DNA of 64,000 bases from Caenorhabditis remanei. Its lineage: Eukaryota; Nematoda; Chromadorea; Rhabditida; Rhabditidae. Within the stretch, counting starts at the first letter, position 1. Each line of letters begins with the position of its first letter. The stretch lies in contig NC_071329.1 of NCBI RefSeq assembly GCF_010183535.1, positions 4,960,001 to 5,024,000 on the forward strand, read 5' to 3'. Below, one piece after another: positions 43,709 through 56,900 of the stretch. The notes under the pieces were generated by a model that was not told the origin of the DNA, searched no databases, and saw only the letters and a program-made list of their open reading frames with translations. A program made the position numbers and the translations under genes.

Positions 43709-46700
43709 ATGTCGGCAATAGTTTGTGATTCGATTCTGTCGGACGACGATGATGAATTGGAAATGGATGAGGAAATCGAGAAGAAACCGAGTACTTCTTC
43801 TGTGAAGATAGAGGAGGATTCTGAAGATGATGACGTCGACGATGAGGAGGATTCTGAAGGCGACGATGAGGAGGAGACGGAGGATTCTGAAGACGAGGGG
43901 AAGGAGGGTGATGAGTTTCAGGTGGGAATGCTGAAAAAAAGAGAAATTTGAGGTGGAAAATTGAAATTTTTCAGTTTTTGAGACAAAAACCATGGAATTT
44001 GAGTCAGAAAACCCTAAATTCCATCGAAATTCAGCTGAAAAGTTAATTTTTTCCAATGGAAATTATTGAAAATTCATATTTTTATCTTTAATTTCTTTTC
44101 AAAAAGCCGATTTTCAGCTGGGAAATCAAACTGAAATCCAATTTTTCGATCAAAAATACAAATTTTTAAAATAATTTTTCACTCAAAAATCCGGCTTTAT
44201 CTACCAAAAGTTAGATTTTTCACCAAAATTTACCGAAAAAATCCGAATTTTCAGAGGAAATTCAGGTTTTCCAATCTGATTCCATCTCAAAGACCAGATT
44301 TTTCAAACAAAATCGCAGTTTTGAATATAAATTTGGCTAAAAACCTTGGATTTTTCTCAAAAACTCAAGTTTTTCTGCTGAAATTCTTTGTAAAATTGCG
44401 ATTTTCAACTAAAAACCTTCAAAAACCTCTTCAAAACTCTAAATAATCCCATTTTTTAACCAAAAACGCCGATTTTTCCTCGAAATTTGACAATTTTACA
44501 TCAAAAAAATGCCCCCAAAAATCGCTTTTTATCGCGATTTTCGGGGAAAAAAACCTTCAAAATCCTCCTCAAAACTCTAAATAATCCCATTTTTAACCAA
44601 AAACGTCGATTTTCCCTCGAAAATTGATAATTTTCCATCAAAAATGCCCCCAAAAACCGATTTTTAACCAAAACTGATAATTTTTCGTTAAAAAACAATC
44701 CAAAAACCGAATTTTTTAACCGAAAATTGACAATTTTCCATCAAAAATGCCCCCCAAACACTGATTTTTCCCCAAAAATCACCCAATTTTCCCCCTAAAA
44801 CCTCCGAAATTTTCCAGACAAACGCCCCACAACCCGTCCAAATTTCCGAAGAGAACATGACAACGAAAAAGTTTTCCGAGCTCGGCGTGAGCTCATGGAT
44901 CATTCAACAACTCCAAACGATGCATATCTCTACAGCGACCCCCGTTCAGGCGGCCTGTATTCCAAAAATTCTCTCCGGCAGTGATATTCTCGGCTGTGCG
45001 CGTACAGGAACAGGAAAAACTCTCGCTTTCGCGATTCCGATTATCCAAAAGCTCTCCATCGACCCATACGGTATCTACGCGTTAATTCTCACGCCAACTC
45101 GAGAACTCGCATTTCAAATCGCCGATCAATTCAGTGCAGTCGGCAAGCCAATCACCCTAAAATGCTCTGTCATTGTAGGTGGGCGGAGCCTAATCCATCA
45201 GGCTCGAGAGCTCTCGGACCGCCCACATATCGTTGTGGCGACGCCGGGAAGACTTGCAGATTTGATAAATAGCGATGCTGAAATCATAGCGAAAGTTTTT
45301 AAGAAAATCCAATTTTTCGTGCTGGACGAGGCGGATCGAATGCTGGAAGGCCAGTATAACGACCAACTAAAACCGATTTTCGAAGCGATCCCTGCGAAAC
45401 GCCAGACCCTTTTACTCTCCGCCACCATCACCAATAATATCAACATGCTGCATAAGGTCTCGACACGAAAACCGTACTTCTTTGAGGATAAATCCAAAGA
45501 CGCGGAGAGTACTGTAGACCGGTTAGAGCAAAAGTTCGTCGTGTGCCCGGTAGCGGTGAAAGACGCCTATCTGGTGTACGTTGTGAAGAATTATAGCGAG
45601 AAGAACCCCAAGTCTTCCGTTATGATTTTCGCGCAGACGTGTCGTGAGTGCCAAGCGCTCGCTTATATGTTCGAAGGACTCGGCTTTCGTGTCGGCTCCC
45701 TTCACTCTCAAATCCCGCAGAAGCAGCGGCTCGCCGCGCTCTCGGCGTTCCGCTCCAAAACGCTCAACGTCATCATTTGTACGGATGTGGCGTCGCGTGG
45801 ATTGGACATTCCGCACGTTGATCTCGTTGTCAATCATAACGTCCCTCAGTGTGCGAAGACGTATATCCATCGAGTCGGACGGTCAGCGAGAGCTGGAAGA
45901 TTCGGATCCGCACTGAGTTTTGTGACACAGTATGATGTCGAGTTGTTGCAAGCCGTCGAGCAGACGATTGGAAAGAAGTTGGAGGAGTTGAAAGTGAGTT
46001 TTTTTCAGAGGAAACGCGTCCAAGGCGCGCCAGATTACTAGTGTCAAAAAATAACAGAGAAAAACTACCTAAAATGGTTCAAAATTTCAAAAAATTCGAT
46101 TCAAATGCGTTGAAGGTGCGCCAGACAACGTTTCTGATGATATCTTTGAAAAAGGCTCAAAATCAGACAGTTTTTGATTGAAAAACGCGCCAAAGTCACG
46201 CCAGTCGATAACTAGAACTGAAAAAAGAAGAAAAAAACCCTAAAATGTTCAATACTTTGAAAAAAAATCGATTAAAAGCGGCAAAGGTGCGCCAGACACT
46301 TTTCTGTTGATATGTTTTTGAAAAACGGTTTTCTGACAGAAAATCCGTCATTTTATCTGATATTTTCGGAAAAAAAAACCGTTTTTGGTGAGAAACGCGT
46401 CAAAGTCACGCCAGTCGATAACTAGTACTCTAGAAAAACGGAGAAAAACGTCATAGAAAAGCTCGAATTTTGGCTCAAAAGCGTCAAAGGTGCGCCAGAC
46501 AGTTGTTTTCTGATTATAACTTTTTGAGAAAAAGACAGATAAAAACCATCTGATTACAGTCTAATTGTGACTCGTTTTTCAAAAGCTTTTGATGGAAAAA
46601 CGCGTCAAAGGCACGCCTGATTTTCGAAAATTCACTTTTTCTCACATTTATCTATGAAAACTTTGATTTTCATACGGAAAACTACTTTTTGAATCGGAAA

Positions 46701-49595
46701 ATTGCCGATTTCAGCCGGAAAATGGAGATGTTCTTCTCCGAAAGAACCCAAATCCTCTCGTAGTTTGACTCATCCTATCTATAAATTATCCTCCTGACGA
46801 CGTTAGAGCGATTTTTTGCTTAAAAAATTGAGTTTTTTACGCATTTTCGACCTAAAAACTTAGATTTTTGACCTAAAATCTTGAATTTTCGACCTAAAAA
46901 CTCAGTTTTTCGACCTAAAACCCCAGATTTTCGACCTGAAAACTCAGTTTTTCGAACTAAAAACTCAGATTTTTGACCTAAAATCTTGGATTTTCGACCT
47001 AAAAACCCAGTTTTTCGAACTAAAAACTCAGATTTTTGGCCTAAAACCTTGGATTTTCGACTTTAAAACTTTGCTTTCATGTCTCCAAAATCATCCTGTT
47101 CCAGTTGATTTTTCAGCCAATTTTCCCCCTCCAAATTATCGATTTTTTTCCACAATTTCCGTTTCTATAATATTTGAATTCCCATCTCTCTTCGATTCCT
47201 CGTTTTTTTTTCAAAACGAAAAACTCCTTCTCTTCCGTCTCTACGCGTCTGCGTCTCTCTATTTAATGCGCTCTTTCGTCTCGTTCAGTCCGAAAGAATT
47301 TTTTCTCTATTTTATTTATTTCTCTCTTTTTTCCCTCACTTTTTCTTTCACACACACACTCATTTTCCACTGAATTTTCTAGTTTTCAATCGATTTTTTG
47401 GGGAGGTTTTAGCCTAATTTTGACGGTTTTTGGAGCGATTTTGAGCTACAGGAAGTATATTTTAGGAGTACAAAGTTGAGGGAGAGTCCTGTAGATTGAT
47501 TCGCTTATGAAATACTTTAAATTCGTTTCGTCAGTCTTTTGGCTCCATGAATAGATTTCATAGTTGTCCTGAATCCGGATTCCGAGATTCCGGAATTCGG
47601 GGTTTTTTCGTCATTCCGGCTCCGGATTCCGGATTTCGAAAATTTGATTCCAGTTCCGGATTCCGGAAATCGAAAAATGTCATTCTGTACAACTATGGTA
47701 GATTTGTGAAATCTGAGAGTGGTACTGTAGCCCTACAGTCTTCACCCTAAAATATCATTTGAAATAATAAAATAATTATCTTCTCGAGCGAAGACATGAG
47801 AGTTTGATTATTATCGCTTAACTTGCTAGGAATCATTTTGGAATCGAAAAACTCAGAATACCGTAGTTTCGAGCTGCAAGACCTTTCCGAACGCTTAGAT
47901 TTACCTTTAGACCCGAAATTGCTTTATTTCGGAAAAAGTCGTGCAGATTTTGAGCCACGGCTATTGCATGTAACAGAAATCGAATGTTGTGAAATACGCT
48001 ATGATTTCGGTTCTAGGTGAAACATGGAAAATACTTCCGAATCCTCACGACGTCGTCAGTATCTCACTTTTGTCGTTTACAACTGGGACATGCAAATTTT
48101 GAAAAATTTTTCGATTTGTAATGTCGTTATGACTGGAAGATCATGGAGTTTGTGTGGAGTTATGAGTTGTGACATATATACTGTCGAAAAAATAAAGTTT
48201 CGACAAGGATTTCAAAAAAAATTTCGCGGGCTGGAACAAGCAAGCGCATAAAGTTCTGGGCGGAGCTTAAATCTGCAAGCGGCGCGGTTCTTAATTTGAA
48301 AAAAAAACAACTGAAATTAGAAATGCGGCGATTGCAGTTTAAGCTCCGCCCAGAACTTTATGCGCTTGCGTGTTCCAGCCCGCGAAATTTTTTTTTGAAA
48401 TCCTTGTCGAAACTTTATTTTTTCGACAGTAATTGGAAAGTTGAGGAAACGCTGATTTCCAAATATATATTCAGTTTTTGCCCACGAGGTCTGGTAGAGA
48501 AAAACGAGGCCAAAATTTGAACCACTGACAAGTCATTACCCTACTCACGTACTCAACTACTCACTCAGTATGGGGAAATGACTAGCCAGCGATCCAAAAT
48601 TTATTTCTTTGTTTTTCTCGAAAACCAAGCCTCGAGGTTAAACACTGAATGTATATTTGGAATCAGCGTTTCCTCGGCTGTCCAATGATATACAGTACCG
48701 CTCAAAAGTATATTAAGTTTTGGTTATTTCAGTTGAAAAGGTCCAATTTTGAGAGTGTGTAATAGTAATATTGATTTTCCCATATAGTTGATTTTTACTG
48801 ACTTATACAGAATAAAAGTAGAGCTTCATTTTTGTAGTTGACAACTTTTTTGTACGGACACTCCCTAGCGAGTTATGACCATTTCAAAGGGACAGCTCAA
48901 AAATCGCACTATTTTGCACTGAAATTTGTCGATTTGAAGGAGAAATTACTTTGTCGATATGTAACTCTCAAGGGAGTGCCCGTACAAAGAAGTTGTCAAC
49001 TACAAAAATTGAGCTCTATATTTGATCTGTACGATCCATTAAAAATCTACTCGATGGGACAATCAGTATTAGCATGACACAATCTCAAAGTTGAACCTTT
49101 TCAACTGAAAAAGGCAAAACTTAATATACTTTTGAGGTGGGTACTGTAGGTCACGTTCCATATCTCCAAACGGACTCCCTAGTGGACTCTTAGCTTCTTC
49201 ATCTTAAAATTTTCCGAGTTTTTAGGCTTCCATGTCAATTTTCATGCTGAAAATCTAGTTCCCAACGTAGTTCACCCCAATTTCTCTATGCATTCCAGGT
49301 CAACGCGAAACATGTGACAAAATACGTGACGCAGGTGCTTGTCGCCAAAAAAGAAGCCGAATTGAAACTGGAGAATCAAAAGTTTGGTGAGAAGAAAGAG
49401 ATCAATAAACGAAAAGAATTACTGATGAGTGGAATGAGTGAAGACGATGTGGATCGACATTTGGAGAATATGAAGACGAAAAGAGTGACGAGTTCGAAGA
49501 GAAAATTGGATAAGATCAGTGGACAATTGGAGAGAAGGAATGAGGCGAAGAAAGGAGAGAAGGACAAGAAGAAACCGAAAATTGAGAAGGATTAA
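43709..49595 (+). CDS. DEAD-box RNA helicase of the DDX49/Dbp8 type, three exons, 561 residues
   Basis: Exons are 43709-43921, 44818-45993 and 49299-49595, all phase 0. An acidic N-terminus (about residues 1-70, SDDDDELEMDEEIE) is longer than in human DDX49 (483 residues). Then come all helicase motifs: Q motif (FSELGVSSWIIQQL, TPVQAACIP), motif I ARTGTGKT, Ia PTRELA, Ib TPGR, II DEAD, III SAT, IV MIFAQT, V CTDVASRGLD and VI HRVGRSARAGR. The basic C-terminal tail (KKEINKRKELL, KRKLDKISGQLERR) fits DDX49. Dbp8/DDX49 acts in the nucleolus in small-subunit rRNA processing. ATTACAG directly precedes the ATG (acceptor ends 43708). Intron 2 (3.3 kb) is filled with tandem text and elements. If it were retained, exon 2 would read on to a stop at 46041. 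Confidence 0.93.
46010..46640 (+). repeat. Degenerate tandem array of AACGCGTCAAAGGTGCGCCAGAC-type units
   Basis: Seven GCGTCAAAGGTGCGCCAGA or AAAGTCACGCCAGTCGATAA blocks alternate at about 90-110 bp, making a roughly 200-bp two-part unit. Similar words occur at 59925-60012. Confidence 0.75.
46830..47070 (+). repeat. Tandem array of TTTTCGACCTAAAAACTCAG units
   Basis: About eleven copies of a 20-22 bp unit (TCGACCTAAAAACTCAGTTT and variants) lie head to tail in intron 2 of the helicase gene. Confidence 0.8.
48195..48430. repeat. Foldback around CATAAAGTTCTGGGCGGAGC
   Basis: The left arm, 48195-48275, pairs with about 48338-48425 (AAAGTTTCGACAAGGATTTC, then AAGCGCATAAAGTTCTGGGC, inverted). 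The arms include one GGGCGGAGC motif each. It is in intron 2 of the helicase gene. Confidence 0.75.
48693..49146. mobile_element. Tc1/mariner-like MITE (CAGTACCGCTCAAAAGTATA)
   Basis: The ends are CAGTACCGCTCAAAAGTATA and inverted TATACTTTTGAGGTGGGTACTG, flanked by TA. It interrupts the word CCAATGATATAGGTCACG of the repeat family seen intact at 29705-29722, proving insertion at TA. Confidence 0.9.
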
Positions 49596-50952
49596 TTGAG
49601 ATTTTTGTGGTTTTTTGACGGTTTTTTGAGTAGTTTCAGAGCAAAAAATGCGATTTTTCAGCTGAAATTTAGAATTTTTTGGTCAGGAAATTGGTTTTAG
49701 AGCGAAAAAGACAATTTTTATGCTTGAAAACTGCAATTTTCCACTGGAAACTCGTTGTTTTCAGTCTGAAAACTGGATTTTGAACTCAAAAACTTCCACT
49801 AAAAAATTACATTTTAATCTAATTTTTGCATGAAAATGGAGGTTTTTCTGTTAAAAATGCCGATTTTTAATCAAAAATGGCAATTTTCATTTGAAAAATT
49901 CCATTTTTGACCCGAAAAATCATATTTCCCGCCTAAAAACGCCTTTGAATCTAGAATTTTCTTTGTTTTTTTTTCTTCAAAATTTCCTGTTTTCCCTCTG
50001 TCTGTTTTTCTTCTGATTTTTCTCACTAGCCTAAAAATTGAGAATTTCAAGCTTTTCTCATTGAAAATGCGATTTTCCGACTTCAAAATTAGTTTCTGAT
50101 ACGAAAAATGACATTTTTCGCTGGAAAATCGAGTTTTTGACTGGAAAAATGTGATTTTTAGCACAAAAATTCCAATTTTTCTCTGAAAAATCAAAATTTT
50201 GCCCCTTCCAAACCGCCGAAAACACATTTTTTCTGCTAGTTTTTCTCCGATTCTTCCTCAATTTTTGTTACCAAAATGTCATTTTTTTGCTAAAAATTCG
50301 AGTTTTCGTCTGAAAAAAATGTGATTTTCAGAAAAAAATTCCACTTTTTTTGCTCTAAACTTTATTTTTAGATCCCAAAAATGTCATTTTCAGCTAAGAA
50401 TCCTCTAGAATCACTTCCAACTCCATTTTTTTTTGTTTTTCGCTTTTTTTTTTTGAAAAATTAAAAATTTGTCATTTTTCTGTTAGTTTTTCTCCGATTT
50501 CCACCAATTTTTGTTACCAAAATGTCATTTTTTGCTAAAAATTCAATTTTTTGCCTCAAAAATCTCATTTTTAGCTTGATTTTCCTCGAAAATTCCCTTT
50601 TTTCTTCAATTTTACCCAATTTTTGTTATCACAATGTCACTTTTAGCTGAAAATTCAACTTTTTCCATCATTTTTCTCCCATTAATTGTTATCCCATCAC
50701 TGTTATTTTTCTGTTTTTTCTGTTACCATTGTTACCCTTTTTCTACTCTTCCCCAGAAGACACCTCGTTAATTGTTGTCCCCCTTTCCCCTCTTTTTTCT
50801 CCATTTATTTGAATAAGAAAAGACGAAAATTTTATTGATTTTTTTTTCTCCATCTTCTCTCATCATTTGGTCCATGACACCATATTGAATCTACTCGATT
50901 ATTTGAAACTCCGCCCCCCAAAATCGTGAGTATTCACATTTACAGTAATCGA
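49596..50952. other. Intergenic low-complexity stretch
   Basis: It is built of TTTTTCACTGGAAAATCGAG-like words; no gene seen. T-rich DNA and GATTTTTTTTTCTCC near 50,840 precede the MADF gene. Confidence 0.5.
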
Positions 50953-53900
50953 ATGGTCTCCAGCTCATCGCCTGACTATCAATATTTCGGAGTGGAAGAA
51001 GTACAAGCTGAGGAGAGGCCCGAAGCGGCGTACGATATGTAAGTTTTCGACTCAAAACTCTTTTGAGGGGGAAAAATAGAGGAAAATAAGTGTTTTTAGG
51101 GAAAAATTAGTCGAAAAATGGTTAGAAACATGCTGAAATTGGTTTAAATCGTGAAAAATCTATAAAAATACCATTTTTTGAATCGAAAATTGATGAAATT
51201 CGCCAAAAAAGGGCTGAAATTACTGAAAATCGTGAAAATTATTCAAAAAAAAAACAGACTAGAAAATGCGAGAAATCGAATAAATTTCGGTCAAAATTTC
51301 CAAATTCCTCAAAAAATTGGCTGAAAATATTTTGAAAATACCGAAAATTGCTGAAATTTGTCTCAATTTTTAACAAATTTTGTGCAAAAAATGGTTAGAA
51401 ACATGCTAAAATTTCTTTAAATCGTGAAAAATCAGTGAAAAGACTGTTTTTGAATCGAAAATTGTTGAAATTTGCCAAAAAATGAGCTGAAATTAATGAA
51501 AACCTTGAAAGTTTTGAGGAATTTGGAAATTTTCACCGAAAATTGGTCAATTTTTTCGCATTTTCTAGCCGATCGTGTATTTTTTCACCGATTTCTAAGG
51601 GAAACAATCCATTTTATGGCAAAAATTTCGAGGCTGTTATATTTTTGACCGGCCTGAAATTTTTTTTTAAATTTCATCTAATTCTGAATTATAGTCGAAA
51701 ATGTGACTTTTTCGCAAAAAAATTCAAAAACTTCGAAAAAAAATTGAATGTGGAATTTTGGCGCCAAGTACCCGAGCCTTGACAAGTATCATGTCATGTG
51801 ACCTTCAAAATGAAAAAAAAAACATTTATTTCCTTCATTCTCACGATTAAAAGATCAGACTTGTCAAAAATCGGGCCGGGCCGGGCCGAGATTTTTCCTG
51901 ATTTCGGCACGGTCGGGCCGGGCCGGGCCGGGCCGAAATTTCTCTTGGCCCGGTCTGCCCGGATTCAAAAATGGGAACCCGTTTTTACCAAATTTTATTT
52001 GAAATTTTTAGAAAAAATAGAGTAAAAATGCTTAAATTATCATACATATTCACATTTTTCAGAAAATTTCAAAAAATTCAAAAACTCAAAATGTTTCAAA
52101 ACGAGCCGAGCGGGCCGGGCCGGGCCGGGCCGAGATTTTTCTTGACCGGGCCGGGCCGGGCCGAGATTTTTCCTGATTTCGGCCCGGCCCGGCCCGGCCC
52201 GGCCCGTGACAAGTCTGTAAAAGATGTAACTATGCTTTCAAACTTCTTTTTTTCTCAGCTTTTCCAAAGTGACGGTTATGAGATTTAAATTCAATTAAAA
52301 GTCGTGTATTTCATTTTAATTTAATCCTAGCTCAAATCTGAAAACGGATTCAGAATCCTCACGTCTTCAACTCTCTAACCATACCATAGTTGTCCGGATT
52401 CCGGATTCCGGTTTTTTGAGTTTAATTTTACCGGAACCCAGAAGATGAAATTTATAATTAGTTGAGTTTAAAAAGCAACTATAGTACTTTTTTTCGGTTT
52501 TGATCCTTAAAAGCAGTTTTAAACTTTATTTATCATTAAAAACACTCGAAAAAATGACTTGGCCTTGCAAATTTATCGAATCATTCCGAATTCCGGATTT
52601 CGAAAATTTGATTCCGATTCCGGAAAATGTAAAATCTCATTCCTGTTCCGGATTCCAGATTCCGGAAATCGAATATGTCATTCCGTACAACTATGAACCA
52701 TACCAGAGTTGTACGGAATGACATTTTACATTTTCCGGAATCCGGAATCCGGAATCGGAATGACGAAAAAACCCGGAACTCCGGAATCCTGAATGATTCG
52801 ATAAATTTGCAAGGCCAAGTCATTTTTCGAGTGTTTTCAATTATAAATAAAGTTTCAAACTACTTTTGATGATCAAAACCGGAAAAAAAGTATTATAGAT
52901 GTCTTTTAAACTCGAAGAAATTTTAAAATTTCATCTTCTGGATTCCGGAAAAATTAAACTAAAAAAAAACCGGAATTTCGGAATCCGGATTCCGGACAAC
53001 TCTGCACCATACCAATTTCAACCAAAAAATTCCCATTCCCCCTATTAAACCGTCACCGATTCCATTTCCAGGAACTACCAATCGACGCGATTCAACGAGG
53101 AGATGATCGAGCCGACGTTCAACCTTCGTCTCATCGAGGCGGTCCGTCACAGTCGTTGCCTATTCGACAATACGGATCGCCAATACCGTAATACAGAGTA
53201 TAAGAATCGCGTGTGGCAGCGGCTAGTGTCAATTCTGAATTTCGACGGTGATCCGAGAATGTTATCAGCTCGATGGAAACAGTTGAGAGATAAATATGGA
53301 AAAGAGAAGAGAAAACAGAAATACGGACAGGATAAATCGTCGTGGCAATATTTCAAGCATTTACACTTTTTGGATCCCCATATGACGGATCGAGCAGACG
53401 TCTCACCGTCCAGAAAAGAGCCAAATGGGGTGCAAGAGCGCGTGAATGATCCCCACTTTGCAAAATCCCTTATCCAGGAAGTCCAACGACATCCGTGTCT
53501 TTATGACGTCAGGGACCCAAAATATCGACATGGAGACTGTCGAACACAGGCGTGGGGAATGATTATTGAGAAACTACAGTATCCCGGTACGGTACCGTCC
53601 ATCTATAAACAGTGGAAGAAGCATCGCGATCGATATGTCCGTGAGAAGAGGAGATTGAGGAATATGATGGTTCGAGTCGATTATGATGTGAGTTCAAGAA
53701 TTGAGGCCACGCCCCTTTTTTGCAGTTTTGCCGCAAGATTTGTTTTCTGGGACTTACGTCAAAAATCGTGCGGCGAAATTGCAAAAATGGGCGGAGTCGC
53801 AGTAAAACAGAAATGCACATAATAATGAGGGGGAAGGGGGCGAGTCGTTTGAACCCGATTAGTGTGAAAAAGTGAAAAAGAAGAACAAGAGAAAAGGCTC

Positions 53901-56900
53901 CGCCCACATTTAGGCCACGGCCTTTTTTGCTATTTTGCCGCATGAGTCTTACTAGTTTTTCCAGTTTCTCACTTATAAAAACAGTGTTTTCACCGGAAAT
54001 TCGCGATTTTTATCCTATTTTATGTCCTGAACTCACTATCAGAATAGAGAAAAATAGGCCCCGCCCCCTTTTTTGCAGTTTTGTCGCATAAAGTTTGTGA
54101 GACTCAGTCCTAGGAAATCTTACTAGAAAATCAATGTTTTTAGCTCAAAATCGTTGGATTTTATAGGCCACGCCTTTTTCATCCAAATTTGGCAAAAATA
54201 TGAGTAGACTCCGCCCCTTTTTTGCAGTTTTGCCACCCGATTTGGGATTTTCGTGATTTTTAGGCGAAAAACAGCATCTTTAGCACTATTTTAAAGCGAA
54301 AACGACGATTTTTGATCCATTTTTCGTTAAATCCCAATTTTTAAAAATCGTGCGGCGAAATTGCAAAAATGGGCGGAGTCGTAATAAAACAGAAATGCAC
54401 ATAGTAAGAGAAAGGGGGGCGTGTCGTTTGAACCCGATTAGTGAGAAAAAGTGAAAAAGGAGAAATGGGAAGACTCCGCCCACATTTAGGCCCCGCCCCT
54501 TTTTTGAAATTTCGCCGCACGAAATTTGTAAGAATCAATCCTAGGAAATCTTACTTGAAAATAGTTTTTTGACCTCAAAATCGTTGGTTTTCATAGGCCA
54601 CGCCCCCTTTTCATCCAAATTTGAAACAAAGACTGCGCCCCCTTTTTGCAAATTTGCCGCACAGTTCAATTTTTTTGTTTCACCCTGAAACAAGCGTGTT
54701 TGGAGCTGAAAATTTCTATTTTTCTAATTTGAAATAGGAATGGCTAGGCCACGCCCCCTTTCAGCAGTTTTGCCGCACAATTGTTTTTCAGCCACGTCCG
54801 TTTTCATCCCAGTTTTTTGAATGTTGGAGAAAATATGGATTACGCCACGCCCCTTTTCACACAAAATTGCTCTGATTTTAGAAAGAAACGAATTAAGCCC
54901 CCCCCCCCCCCCCATTTTCTTGCATTTCTACCGTATACTCATAATTTAAGAATTTCGAAAAATCTTCTTATACAAAGAATTTTTTTGATCATTTTCCGAT
55001 AAAATAAACGAATTATTTGTGTGACACTATTGCAAAAGGAGGCGGAGCCTTTCTTCTTCAATTCATCTCCTCCCGTGTTGTCTAAATTCAAAATATTATA
55101 GGGTGATGCGAATCTATCAGATTTGTCGACGTGGGATATGTTCGAAGAAATGCAATGGATTGATCAGCATTTAGATGAACGTAAGTTCTCCAAAACTTTT
55201 TGTTTTATAATGGAAATTCATTGAGATTTAGTTATTTTCACTCAAAAACTGTGCAAAATCTTAATTTTTCATTTCGAAAATACGATTTTACACCTAAAAT
55301 CTCAGTATTAGGCGAGAAAACCGTTTTTTTTTTCTATGTTCGCCCAAAAATCTTCATTTTTCATCCAGAATTTCTGATTTTTTGTTTAAAAAAGTAGATT
55401 TGCAGGCTCTAGAAAGAAATTTTAGTCATTTTTTCGAAGCTCCTGGACGTTTCGAATCCAGACATTCGGTAATCGAGACACTTGACAAGAATGATTTTTG
55501 ACTAGAAAATCCCAAAAATCGTCATTAAACTTTGAAAATACGCGTTAAACCTTGAATTCTATATCAAAAACGGCATTTTTCATGTAATTTTCAACAGAAA
55601 AGTCGAATTTTCTCTATCGAAACACGATTTTCTAGTTAAAAACTCTAAAAACGTCTTTATTTTTCATGTTTAGTGTCGAAATTTCATAGTTTCGAAACGT
55701 CAAAGTTGCCAAATGTCTCTAAACCGTTTTCGAAATCTCATCAGTTTTGAAATGTCCCAGTTTCGAAACGTCCTTCTCCTCCTCCTCTCCTCCTCTTCCA
55801 CTTCTCTCTCTTTTTCGTTTTCAGACTTTCCAGAAGCTGGAGGAGTATTATGTCTCGAAAACGATCTCAAGACACTCAAAAATACTCCTGACAGCTATTT
55901 TGCTACCGGTAAGCACTGAAAACCAGATGAATGCTTTTTTTAACTGAAATTTTCTGAAAATTTTCGTTATTTTCACTATTTTTTCTTGCAGAACAAATCT
56001 CTCGATGCGCCAGAAGTCTGAAACGAGGGCCCAGCGACGTCAACAATCCGGATGATGGCATTTCAGAGTATGAAGCGGATTTCGAGGCTGAGGAGGAGTA
56101 AGTTTTCGAGAAAAAAAAGAGCGTTTTTCTGAAAAAAGTCGAATTTTCGACTATGTTTTTACATATCGATAAAACACAAGCTTATATAGGATTTTTGACC
56201 ATTTTTGATGAAAATTTGAGAAAATTTCGAAAAATTTTGTGAAAAAATAGTGCATTTTTTTTGGCTCCGGGCCGACCGGGCCGGGCCGGGCCGATATTTT
56301 GCAAGTCTGCATTTTCCCCAATTTTTCATGTTAAAATCTCCATTTTGAGGCTAGAAAACCCTTCCAAACCTTTTTCCATTTTTTCCATACTTGCAAACCG
56401 GGCCGAAACGGGCCGACACGGGCCGGCGCGTAACTTGCGTTAAACTCAATATTAGGGGCTGAAAAATATATCAAAATGTAGATCTCGACGTGTTCTATGT
56501 CCGTGACCTAATACGGGCTGGATGGCCATTCGTTAATGTGCCGCGGACCGGGAAAAAGTGCCAAAAATCGCGAAAATGGCCAAAAAAGCCATTCTAGCCC
56601 GGCCCGCGACACATTAACGAATAGACATCCGGCCCGTATTATATCAGTAACATAGATCTTGTCGAGATCTTCATTTTGGTATATTTTTCAGCCCCTAATA
56701 TTGCGTTTAACGCAAGTTACGCGCCGGCCCGGTTTGCAACTATGATTTTTTCATTGCAGACGCCTCGAACAGTATACTGATTCGAATCTCAGTTACAGAC
56801 TGAACTACCTACCAATGTCCGAGAAACGTGGCGGCGGCGCACAGCCCGGCTATTTTCAACCGAACAATCCGGATGTGCTGTTGGACGGTGACTCCGCCTT

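Noticed and set aside
45523..45870. 115-residue minus-strand open frame
   Set aside because: Antisense shadow of the helicase domain exon.
47823..48020. 65-residue open frame in the helicase intron
   Set aside because: No homology, no splice signals and surrounded by foldback repeats.
52581..52869. Mirror open frames (TWPCKFIESFRIP)
   Set aside because: They arise from the palindromic TCCGGATTCCGG foldback element.
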